From the NCBI GenBank assembly GCA_900557035.1, contig USRA01000098.1, positions 1-5,291 on the forward strand: 5,291 bases of DNA, in the 5' to 3' direction. Of this stretch, positions 1 to 5,092 are shown piece after piece. Source of the stretch: an uncultured Prevotella sp. (GTDB taxonomy: Bacteria > Bacteroidota > Bacteroidia > Bacteroidales > Bacteroidaceae). Each line of letters starts with the position of its first letter. Position 1 is the stretch's first letter. The notes beneath the pieces are model-generated. The model was not told where the DNA came from and did no database searches. It saw only the letters and a list, made by a program, of their open reading frames with translations. The position numbers and the translations under genes were made by a program.

Positions 1-19
1 CCCCCCCTATCTTTTTCTT

Positions 20-75
20 ATTTCCTGCTTTGGAGTGATTTGAGCATATTTCCTGCTTTAGAGTGATTCGAGCAT
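20..75. repeat. 28-bp tandem duplication across the 3' end of the transcarbamylase gene
   Basis: Two adjacent 28-bp copies, 20-47 and 48-75, match at 26 of 28 positions; the mismatches are 32/60 and 41/69. The right copy contains the last five codons of the transcarbamylase gene, its TAA stop and 10 nt of 3' flank. The left copy lies wholly downstream of the stop. In the left copy the stop-equivalent triplet reads CAA on the minus strand. Because 28 is not a multiple of three, the second copy is also out of frame, so it does not extend the protein. Slippage or a small tandem duplication is the simplest origin. The rest of 1-57 shows a run of seven C at the left edge and no hairpin terminator. 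Confidence 0.9.
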
Positions 76-1020
76 ACGCTTGATGACAACCTCGGCTGAA
101 ATCTCACGGTTGGCTGCCTCTGGAATCACCAGACTGTTCTTGCTCTCGATGACATCATCGGTAACAATCAGACCGCGGCGAACAGGCAGACAGTGCATGA
201 AGCAGCCATCATTGGTCCAGCTCATGTGCTCCTCGTCGATGGTCCAGCTCATATCCTTGCTCAGAATCTCACCATACTGTGCTGGGTCTTTCACACCCGG
301 ACAGCTCCAGTTCTTGGCGTAAACGAAGTCTGCACCTTCCAGCGCCTTCTTCTGGTCGTACTCCACCTTGGCATTGCCCACAAACTTAGGGTCGAGTTCA
401 TAGCCCTCAGGGTGAGTAACCACGAAATCAACATCGGCTGCGTTCATCCACTGGGCGAATGAGTTCGGAACAGCCTGAGGCAAGGCACGGCAATGAGGAG
501 CCCAGGTCAGGACTACCTTAGGACGAGCCACCTTCTTATGCTCCTCTATGGTGATGAGGTCGGCGAATGCCTGGAGTGGGTGAACGGTGGCTGTCTCCAT
601 AGCGAAGACTGGGCGACCGCTGTACTTCACGAACTGGTTGACGATGGTCTCGGCATAATCGTAGTCACGGTCTTTCAGACCGGCAAAGCTACGCACACCG
701 ATAAGGTCGCAGAAGCTACCCATCACAGGGATAGCCTCCAGCAGGTGCTCGCTCTTGTCGCCATCCATGATAACGCCACGCTCTGTCTCCAGTTTCCATG
801 CACCGGCATTCACATCGAGCACGATAACATTCATGCCCAGGTTCATCGCAGCCTTCTGTGTACTCAATCGGGTACGGAGGCTGTTATTGAAGAATATCAT
901 CAGCAAGGTTTTGTTCTTGCCCAACTCCTGATAACCGAAACGGTTTGCTTTCACTTCCTGTGCCTCGGCGAGTGCTGCTTTCAAGTCGCCAAGGTCTTCA
1001 ACATTAAAGAATGTCTTCAT
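58..1020 (-). CDS. argF': N-succinylornithine carbamoyltransferase (SOTCase)
   Basis: This cytoplasmic transcarbamylase of the Bacteroidetes arginine pathway moves the carbamoyl group of carbamoyl phosphate onto N-succinylornithine to give N-succinylcitrulline. Its 320 residues match the family length (about 318 in Bacteroides fragilis). The carbamoyl-phosphate loop is FFNNSLRTRLST (43-54), with SLRTR replacing the STRTR of ordinary OTCases. The specificity loop MDGDKSEHL lies at 85-93, the loop WAPHCRALPQAVPNSF at 173-188, and the HCLP motif at 276-279. Overall it closely resembles remembered B. fragilis SOTCase. Residue 90 is Ser where B. fragilis has Pro; acetylornithine enzymes have Glu there, so Ser still fits the succinyl substrate. 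Residues 177 and 179 of the second loop are Cys and Ala where B. fragilis has Pro. The start follows an A-rich, SD-less leader usual in this phylum. It lies 82 bp downstream of proA on the same strand and is probably cotranscribed. Ordinary OTCase or acetylornithine transcarbamylase is much less likely. Confidence 0.95.
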   Translation of the reverse strand: MKTFFNVEDLGDLKAALAEAQEVKANRFGYQELGKNKTLLMIFFNNSLRTRLSTQKAAMNLGMNVIVLDVNAGAWKLETERGVIMDGDKSEHLLEAIPVMGSFCDLIGVRSFAGLKDRDYDYAETIVNQFVKYSGRPVFAMETATVHPLQAFADLITIEEHKKVARPKVVLTWAPHCRALPQAVPNSFAQWMNAADVDFVVTHPEGYELDPKFVGNAKVEYDQKKALEGADFVYAKNWSCPGVKDPAQYGEILSKDMSWTIDEEHMSWTNDGCFMHCLPVRRGLIVTDDVIESKNSLVIPEAANREISAEVVIKRMLESL

Positions 1021-1073
1021 TGTTATTTTGTTTTTTTTGTTTGTTATTTCTGATATATATTGCTATTGAATTA

Positions 1074-1108
1074 TTCACTCTTCGTTCTTCACTCTTCGTT
1101 CTTCACTT
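1074..1108. repeat. Heptad tandem repeat at the proA/argF' junction
   Basis: Five consecutive 7-bp units alternate TTCACTC and TTCGTTC: 1074-1080, 1081-1087, 1088-1094, 1095-1101, and a last imperfect TTCACTT at 1102-1108. It can also be read as a 14-bp unit repeated about 2.4 times. The final unit contains the TGA stop of proA (1103-1105). The rest of the 82-bp spacer (1021-1073) is A/T-rich, is the A-rich leader of the transcarbamylase gene, and contains no TAnnTTTG motif on the minus strand. That supports transcription from the proA promoter. Confidence 0.9.
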
Positions 1109-2377
1109 CCTTATTTGTCCCTGACCTGTAATCAACCACTTGTAGGTGGTGATCTCTTCGAGTGCCATTGGTCCGCGGGCTCCAAGTTTCTGGGTACTGA
1201 TGCCAATCTCTGCACCCAGTCCGAATTGTGCGCCATCGGTAAAGCTGGTTGGAGCGTTTACATAAACGCAGGCTGCATCTACCATCGCCTGGAATTTCTT
1301 CTGTGCAGCTTCATTATTGGAAACAATGCTCTCGCTGTGTCCGCTGCCGTAAGTGGCGATATGGTCGAGCGCCTCATCTTCCGAAGCCACGGTCTTGATA
1401 CCCATCTGCATGCTGAGCCATTCCGTGTTCCACACGTTGCCATCAGCGTTAGGGCATGGGGTCTCATCGCTTACCATATATAATAAGGTGTCGGGATACT
1501 TGCCCTTTAAAGCCTCGTAAGCCAGGTTATCTGCATGAATCTTGACTGATTGCTTCGCAAGGTCTTCGCAGAGCGCAGGAAGGTCGTTCAGGCGGTCTTT
1601 GTGGATGATGAGGGTGTCGAGGGCATTGCATACGCTCACTCTTCTGCACTTGGCATTCGTGATGATGCGCTTGCCCATCTCCAGGTCGCCATCCTTGTCG
1701 AAGTAGCAATGTACCACGCCGGCTCCCGTCTCAATGACTGGCACCTTGGCGGTATCTCTCACGAACTGGATGAGTTTCTTGCCTCCTCGTGGAATACAGA
1801 GGTCGATATAGCCTACGGCATTGAGCATCTCGCCTGTTGCCTCATGGGTAGCAGGAAGAAGGGTTGCCACGACTGGATTGATACCAAAAGTTATCAACAC
1901 CTTGTGGATAAGTTCGATACTTGCTGTGTTAGAGTAGTTTGCATCCTTTCCGCCCTTCAATACGCAAGCGTTTCCGCTCTTGAAACAGAGTGAGAATACA
2001 TCGAAGGTTACGTTAGGGCGGGCCTCGTAGATCATGCCGATGACTCCGAAAGGTACTGCCACTCTTTGTAGGTGCAAACCATTGTCCAGGGTCTTGTCCT
2101 TGAGAATCCTTCCGAGCGGTGAGGGTAGGGTACTGACGTGTCTCATATCGGCTGCGATGTCTTGGAGTCGCTGCTCCGTGAGTTGCAGTCGGTCATAGAG
2201 CGGGTTCGCCTTGTCCATCTTAGCCAAGTCCTCCGCATTCGCTTTCAAGAGCGCAGGAGTCTCAGCGATGATGGCATCCGCCACCGCCTTTAGCACTTCG
2301 TTACGTTGTTCATCGGTCAGCAATCCGAGCGTCTTGCTAGCCGTCTTCACCTGTTGGAAAGTTTCTTTCAGTTCCAT
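1103..2377 (-). CDS. proA: Gamma-glutamyl-phosphate reductase (glutamate-5-semialdehyde dehydrogenase)
   Basis: ProA is a cytoplasmic NADPH-dependent enzyme that reduces gamma-glutamyl phosphate to glutamate-5-semialdehyde, the second step of proline synthesis after ProB. At 424 residues it has the normal family length (E. coli 417). It is a member of the aldehyde dehydrogenase fold. Recognisable parts are the VPFGVIGMIYEARPNVTFD segment (108-126), KSGNACVLKGGKDA (133-146), IPRGGKKLI (195-203) and the catalytic Cys250 in SVCNALDTL. The family signature at 330-351 ends GSGHSES plus Ile. The C-terminal part includes GLGAEIGIS (386-394) and KLGARGPM (397-404). The chosen start has an SD-like AAAGGA six bases upstream. 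The TGA stop falls in a heptad repeat. It is the first gene of a probable two-gene operon with argF'. No proB is present upstream within the window; a different gene, an ATPase, occupies that place. Confidence 0.97.
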   Translation of the reverse strand: MELKETFQQVKTASKTLGLLTDEQRNEVLKAVADAIIAETPALLKANAEDLAKMDKANPLYDRLQLTEQRLQDIAADMRHVSTLPSPLGRILKDKTLDNGLHLQRVAVPFGVIGMIYEARPNVTFDVFSLCFKSGNACVLKGGKDANYSNTASIELIHKVLITFGINPVVATLLPATHEATGEMLNAVGYIDLCIPRGGKKLIQFVRDTAKVPVIETGAGVVHCYFDKDGDLEMGKRIITNAKCRRVSVCNALDTLIIHKDRLNDLPALCEDLAKQSVKIHADNLAYEALKGKYPDTLLYMVSDETPCPNADGNVWNTEWLSMQMGIKTVASEDEALDHIATYGSGHSESIVSNNEAAQKKFQAMVDAACVYVNAPTSFTDGAQFGLGAEIGISTQKLGARGPMALEEITTYKWLITGQGQIRK

Positions 2378-2383
2378 TGCTTA

Positions 2384-2389
2384 TCCTTT
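2384..2389 (-). promoter_or_regulatory. Shine-Dalgarno-like site of proA
   Basis: On the minus strand AAAGGA stands six bases before the proA ATG, inside a purine-rich stretch. The other starts here lack an equivalent, so this site supports the proA start choice. Confidence 0.55.
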
Positions 2390-2409
2390 CTTTCTTATAA
2401 GATAAATAT

Positions 2410-2445
2410 GCCATGCCCCATATCCTACTAAATGCGAGGCATGGC
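2410..2445 (-). promoter_or_regulatory. Hairpin in the proA leader
   Basis: A perfect 8-bp inverted repeat, GCCATGCC (2410-2417) and GGCATGGC (2438-2445), encloses a 20-nt loop, 32 bp upstream of the proA start. There is no T-tract after it on the minus strand, so it is not a standard terminator. It would form in the mRNA leader, downstream of the promoter at 2524-2555. Two tiny reading frames lie across it: Met-Pro-Arg-Ile-stop (2442 to 2428) and a frame of eight codons plus stop (2421 to 2395). The dyad is seen directly; a regulatory role is an inference. Confidence 0.45.
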
Positions 2446-2455
2446 TTAATGATGT

Positions 2456-2532
2456 TGCAAAGATAATGCAAACGAGCGCAATGAAAGCTTGCTTTCAAAT
2501 TGCCGAGTGCAGCTTATCTTCTGCAAAGATAA
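2456..2532. repeat. Direct-repeat-flanked palindromic module upstream of proA
   Basis: The 11-mer TGCAAAGATAA occurs at 2456-2466 and again at 2522-2532, 66 bp apart. Each copy contains, on the minus strand, the -7 box TATCTTTG. Between them sits a dyad at 2482-2497 (TGAAAGC, two bases, GCTTTCA), extendable by GCAA (2478-2481) with TTGC (2500-2503) across a two-base bulge. A second dyad, TTATCTT (2514-2520) with AAGATAA (2526-2532), has a 5-nt loop and overlaps the upstream -7 box. The arrangement resembles a compact intergenic element seen repeatedly, as I recall, upstream of Bacteroidales genes. That it is dispersed here is unproven. The inner dyad has TGAA and TTCA half-sites like ArgR boxes, but they are spaced 8 bp apart rather than the usual 6. 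Confidence 0.6.
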
Positions 2533-2555
2533 ACAATATTCTTGATAAAAGCAAA
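2524..2555 (-). promoter_or_regulatory. Bacteroidetes-type promoter for proA-argF'
   Basis: On the minus strand TTTG (-33 box, 2552-2555) is followed after exactly 20 nt by TATCTTTG (-7 box, 2524-2531), a full match to the Bacteroidetes consensus TTTG and TAnnTTTG. Transcription would begin near 2518, giving a leader of about 140 nt. A second TATCTTTG at 2458-2465 has no TTTG at proper spacing and is a weaker candidate. The remainder of 2378-2627 holds the dyads listed separately and no gene. Confidence 0.7.
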
Positions 2556-2597
2556 TTTATGCAGCTAAAACCGCCATCTTTGCTTACAAATGGATAG

Positions 2598-2618
2598 TTA
2601 TGCAAATTTATAGCATAA
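2598..2618 (-). terminator. Weak hairpin after the ATPase gene
   Basis: TTATGC (2598-2603) and GCATAA (2613-2618) form a 6-bp, A/T-rich stem with a 9-nt loop, 9 bp beyond the ATPase stop. No T-tract follows on the minus strand, so termination here would be weak at best and some readthrough into proA is possible. The decamer GCAAATTTAT occurs both here (2602-2611) and at the proA -33 region (2551-2560). Confidence 0.25.
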
Positions 2619-2627
2619 AATAGGGCG

Positions 2628-3764
2628 TTATAGTCTCTTTAGCCACAGATCCATGAACCTGTCGTAGATGATGTAGCCTTCATTCGTTCTATATACGAGT
2701 TCCTTTTCTTCCAAGACTTTGAGGGCGGCTTTGGCACTGCTGGCGCCACTCAGATGATGCTCTCTGATAAACTTGCCTGATGTCGGTTGGGCAACGATGC
2801 CTTCCTTGGCGATGGCTTTTAATAGGCTGAATTGATTCTCTGTGAAGAATTGGACTAGACTTTCGAACTGTGGCTCACGACCTTGGAGAATCGAGAGAAG
2901 GGCGGCATTAACCTGTTCGATGCTCTCAACGGTTTCCTCTGTTTCATAGAGGCGGTTCATTATACACTGAACATACCAAGTATGTCCCTCGAACAGATTG
3001 TAGATATGTTCGAAGATTTCTTCAGAAATATTTCCATCTTTCTCTTTGAAGAAATGTGAGCAGAACTTATAATATACGTCTTTATTTAAAGGCTTCAAGC
3101 CCAACATCTCTGTGCTTTGGTAGAAAGGATGCTTGGGGGAACCGAATATCTCTGCCATCAGGTGGAACTTGCTGCCCGAGAAGATGAAGTGTACATGCTG
3201 GGCAAACTGAATATAGGAACGTAGTAAAGCCTCCGTGCCTTTCTCTGGGTATTCGGCAATCTGCTGGAACTCGTCAATGGCGATGTATATCTCCTTGCCA
3301 CTCTCATTCAGGTAATTGAAGATGCTACGCATGGTTATCTCCTCTTGGGTTGGTTCGACAGTGATGGAAACACTTGGTTCGCCTGTCAATGGATCCATGC
3401 TGAGCACAGGGCGTAAGGCACTGAAGAAAGCTATGGTCTTCTCTATAAAAGAAGCATTTTTGCGAACGATATCGTTGATGACCATGACTCCCAGCTGCTC
3501 CACAAAATCGTGCAAATTCTTAGTAGCGAAAATGTCTAGGTATAGGCATACGGCATCCCTCTCTTCTTCCTGGAGATAGAAGAAGGTATTCTTGATGAGT
3601 CCCGTCTTGCCAATTCTACGAGGAGAGATAAGTGTTACGTTCCTGCCATTCTTCAGATGAGATAAAAGGGTAGCAGTCTCTGCTTCTCGATCGCAGAAAT
3701 ACTCAGGACTTTCATACCCTTGATAGATGAAAGGATTCACTAATTTCTTGTTGCCTAGTTTCAT
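2628..3764 (-). CDS. Archaeal-type P-loop ATPase (ATPase_2/PF01637 family) with C-terminal winged helix
   Basis: This 378-residue STAND/AAA-like ATPase has unknown biological role. The N-terminus NPFIYQGYESPEYFCDRE (10-27) is characteristic of a large Bacteroidales family. Walker A is SPRRIGKT (47-54), Walker B is IYIAIDEF (159-166), and a sensor-like FIFSGSKFH lies at 193-201. A lid region carries PLNKDVYYKF (225-234) and GHTWYVQCIMNRLYE (260-274). From about 305 onward the sequence reads as a winged-helix domain (FSLLKAIAKEG at 312-322) ending YDRFMDLWLKRL, as in the family. No signal peptide or membrane segment is seen, so it is cytoplasmic. In-frame TAA lies 9 bp before the ATG, which fixes this as the first possible start. 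It has its own promoter and no obvious partner gene, so ATP hydrolysis is well supported but substrate and pathway are not. The family is multicopy in Bacteroidetes and has been loosely linked to mobile or accessory DNA. Confidence 0.88.
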   Translation of the reverse strand: MKLGNKKLVNPFIYQGYESPEYFCDREAETATLLSHLKNGRNVTLISPRRIGKTGLIKNTFFYLQEEERDAVCLYLDIFATKNLHDFVEQLGVMVINDIVRKNASFIEKTIAFFSALRPVLSMDPLTGEPSVSITVEPTQEEITMRSIFNYLNESGKEIYIAIDEFQQIAEYPEKGTEALLRSYIQFAQHVHFIFSGSKFHLMAEIFGSPKHPFYQSTEMLGLKPLNKDVYYKFCSHFFKEKDGNISEEIFEHIYNLFEGHTWYVQCIMNRLYETEETVESIEQVNAALLSILQGREPQFESLVQFFTENQFSLLKAIAKEGIVAQPTSGKFIREHHLSGASSAKAALKVLEEKELVYRTNEGYIIYDRFMDLWLKRL

Positions 3765-3766
3765 AC

Positions 3767-3805
3767 GCCATTACATTTTTTGTGTTACAACTTTATTGTA
3801 ATGGC
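3767..3805. promoter_or_regulatory. Dyad over the ATPase start region (candidate operator)
   Basis: GCCATTACA (3767-3775) and TGTAATGGC (3797-3805) are a perfect 9-bp inverted repeat with a 21-bp spacer. A nested TTACAA (3785-3790) with TTGTAA (3796-3801) shares bases with the right arm. The right arm touches the -7 box and the left arm ends 3 bp before the start codon. The likely start of transcription is near 3798, so most of the right arm would not be in the RNA. This favours a DNA-binding site over a leader hairpin. The role is an inference. Confidence 0.4.
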
Positions 3806-3835
3806 AAAGATACAACTATTTATTGAATATGCAAA
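3805..3835 (-). promoter_or_regulatory. Bacteroidetes-type promoter for the ATPase gene
   Basis: On the minus strand TTTG (3832-3835) and TATCTTTG (3805-3812) are separated by 19 nt, a full consensus match. Predicted transcription start is near 3798, about 34 bp before the ATG. Confidence 0.7.
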
Positions 3836-3877
3836 AGAAAAAGGCAGAAAGTTGAGGATTATTCTCAATTTTCTGCC
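3833..3877 (-). terminator. Intrinsic-terminator-like hairpin between divergent promoters
   Basis: Arms 3843-3858 and 3862-3877 pair over 16 positions with only two G-U pairs (3851/3869 and 3857/3863) and a 3-nt loop. On the minus strand the stem is followed directly by TTTTTCTTTT (3842 to 3833), the form of a rho-independent terminator. On the plus strand the following bases (ATTTCATTT) are a weaker T-tract. No minus-strand gene ends here; the nearest one upstream on that strand ends at 5089. The T-tract overlaps the ATPase -33 box. It could stop antisense or readthrough RNA entering the ATPase promoter. Confidence 0.6.
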
Positions 3878-3883
3878 ATTTCA

Positions 3884-3915
3884 TTTGCCCGTTTCATTTT
3901 CTTTTTGTATTTTTG
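3884..3915 (+). promoter_or_regulatory. Bacteroidetes-type promoter for the lactonase gene
   Basis: TTTG (3884-3887), 20 nt, then TATTTTTG (3908-3915) match the phylum consensus. Start of transcription would be near 3921, leaving a leader of about 30 nt that is A/T-rich and without a Shine-Dalgarno site. Confidence 0.7.
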
Positions 3916-3952
3916 CCCCTCTAAACATTATATATACAATTAACTTGATAAA

Positions 3953-5092
3953 ATGATACGACTTATGTGCAATATAAAGACGATATTGGCAGGCTTGTCC
4001 TTGACGATGGCTGTGGGGATGCCGGCAGTGGCGAGTGATGAACTTACAATGGTGGTAGGTACCTATACCGACCAGAGTACTTCGGATGGAATGTATGTTT
4101 ATCGTTTCAACCAACGTACAGGGAAATCGCAATTGCTGGGCGATGTGCAGGCAGGCAATCCTTCGTTCCTCATGATGAATCATGATGCAAATCGACTTTA
4201 TGCCGTGAGCGAATATGATGATGGGCGACAAGGACTCGGGGCTTTCGTTCTCAACAGAAAAGAGGGAGCGATGACTCCGCTTGGGTATCAGAAGTGTGGA
4301 ACGAAGGCTACTCGACAGGAAAACAAGATGCCTGGTGCTGCACCATGCAATGTGATGCTGTATGGCGGACATGTGGTGACATCCAATTACAATGGGGGTG
4401 ATATTTCCGTATTCCCAATCAAGGAAGATGGAAGTGTGGCGCCTGAATCGCAATATTTCGATATGCATCGAGAGGGGAGCGGCGTGGTATCGCATATCCA
4501 TTGCTGCCAGATGACTCCTGATCATCAATATTTGCTTGCCAATGATTTGGGGAACGACTGTATCTGGCGCTTCCAAGTAAATGATGGCAAGGAATTCTTA
4601 TCCAATCCTATTCTTGCCTATCAGGCACCCAAAGGAACGGGACCACGCCATCTTGTGTTCAACCCAAAAGGCAATGTGGCTTACCTTATAGGCGAACTGG
4701 ATGGCACGGTAACCGTATTGGAATATAACAAGGGCATATTGCAGGAGTTGCAGCGCATACAGGCTTCAAAGACCCGTACACTTGGAAGTGCTGATATTCA
4801 TCTGTCTCCTGACGGTCGCTTCCTTTATGCTTCCCATCGGTTAACCGATGAGGGCATCTCGGTATTTGCCGTAGATAAGAAATCGGGGCTGCTCACAAAG
4901 ATAGGATTCCAACCCACAGCTGCCCATCCTCGCAACTTCGCCATTACGCCTAACGGTCAGTTCATGCTTGTGGCGTGCCGTGACAGCCATGTGATTCAAG
5001 TTTTCAAGCTCAATAAGAAAACAGGAATGATGGTTGATACGAAGCAGGATATAAAGGTTGGAAAACCTGTGTGCGTGCAGTTCGCAAATTAG
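3953..5092 (+). CDS. Secreted lactonase-family protein (seven-bladed beta-propeller, PF10282, 6-phosphogluconolactonase-like)
   Basis: This 379-residue protein belongs to the YbhE/Pgl-type lactonase family. In the cytosolic members the reaction is hydrolysis of 6-phosphogluconolactone in the pentose phosphate pathway. Family motifs run in blade order: VVGTYT (34-39), AGNPSFLMM (67-75), [10 protein letters not shown] (81-90), GAAPCNVM (128-135), [13 protein letters not shown] (144-156), [11 protein letters not shown] (180-190), NDLGND (197-202), [13 protein letters not shown] (228-240), [18 protein letters not shown] (279-296) and [15 protein letters not shown] (323-337). The N-terminus is a Sec signal peptide: basic residues at 3 and 9, a hydrophobic core about 11-23, and PAVAS near 24-28 with cleavage around 27-28. 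No lipobox Cys is placed for a lipoprotein. Met5 is an alternative start that keeps the signal. Export makes a periplasmic substrate likely, so the classical 6-phosphogluconolactonase role should not be assumed. Its stop overlaps that of the convergent regulator gene. Confidence 0.92.
   Translation: MIRLMCNIKTILAGLSLTMAVGMPAVASDELTMVVGTYTDQSTSDGMYVYRFNQRTGKSQLLGDVQAGNPSFLMMNHDANRLYAVSEYDDGRQGLGAFVLNRKEGAMTPLGYQKCGTKATRQENKMPGAAPCNVMLYGGHVVTSNYNGGDISVFPIKEDGSVAPESQYFDMHREGSGVVSHIHCCQMTPDHQYLLANDLGNDCIWRFQVNDGKEFLSNPILAYQAPKGTGPRHLVFNPKGNVAYLIGELDGTVTVLEYNKGILQELQRIQASKTRTLGSADIHLSPDGRFLYASHRLTDEGISVFAVDKKSGLLTKIGFQPTAAHPRNFAITPNGQFMLVACRDSHVIQVFKLNKKTGMMVDTKQDIKVGKPVCVQFAN

Noticed and set aside
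493..1053. Plus-strand open frame of 186 codons opposite the transcarbamylase gene
   Set aside because: It mirrors a well-conserved enzyme on the other strand, shows no family resemblance and has no promoter or start signal of its own.
1074..1108. CRISPR-like array
   Set aside because: The units are 7 bp and contiguous, without spacers; it is a simple tandem repeat.
1115..1993. Plus- and minus-strand open frames of 60-147 codons within proA
   Set aside because: They are shadow frames of proA with biased composition and no recognisable motifs.
2458..2465. Second TATCTTTG as an additional proA promoter
   Set aside because: There is no TTTG at 19-21 nt upstream; the nearest one on the minus strand is 30 nt away. 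It is kept only as part of the repeat module.
2482..2497. ArgR box in the proA leader
   Set aside because: The TGAA and TTCA half-sites are there, but the 8-bp gap differs from the usual 6 bp and the flanks do not fit the known consensus. It is not strong enough to annotate as an operator.
2628..3764. Transposase or defence-system ATPase
   Set aside because: There are no transposase catalytic residues, terminal repeats, target duplications or companion effector genes around it.
3881..4576. Long minus-strand open frame (231 codons) antisense to the lactonase, ending just before the terminator-like hairpin
   Set aside because: The plus strand here encodes a clear beta-propeller with family motifs throughout. 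The antisense frame has no recognisable domain, and its tail is just the A/T-rich promoter region. An antisense RNA is possible, but there is no support for a protein.
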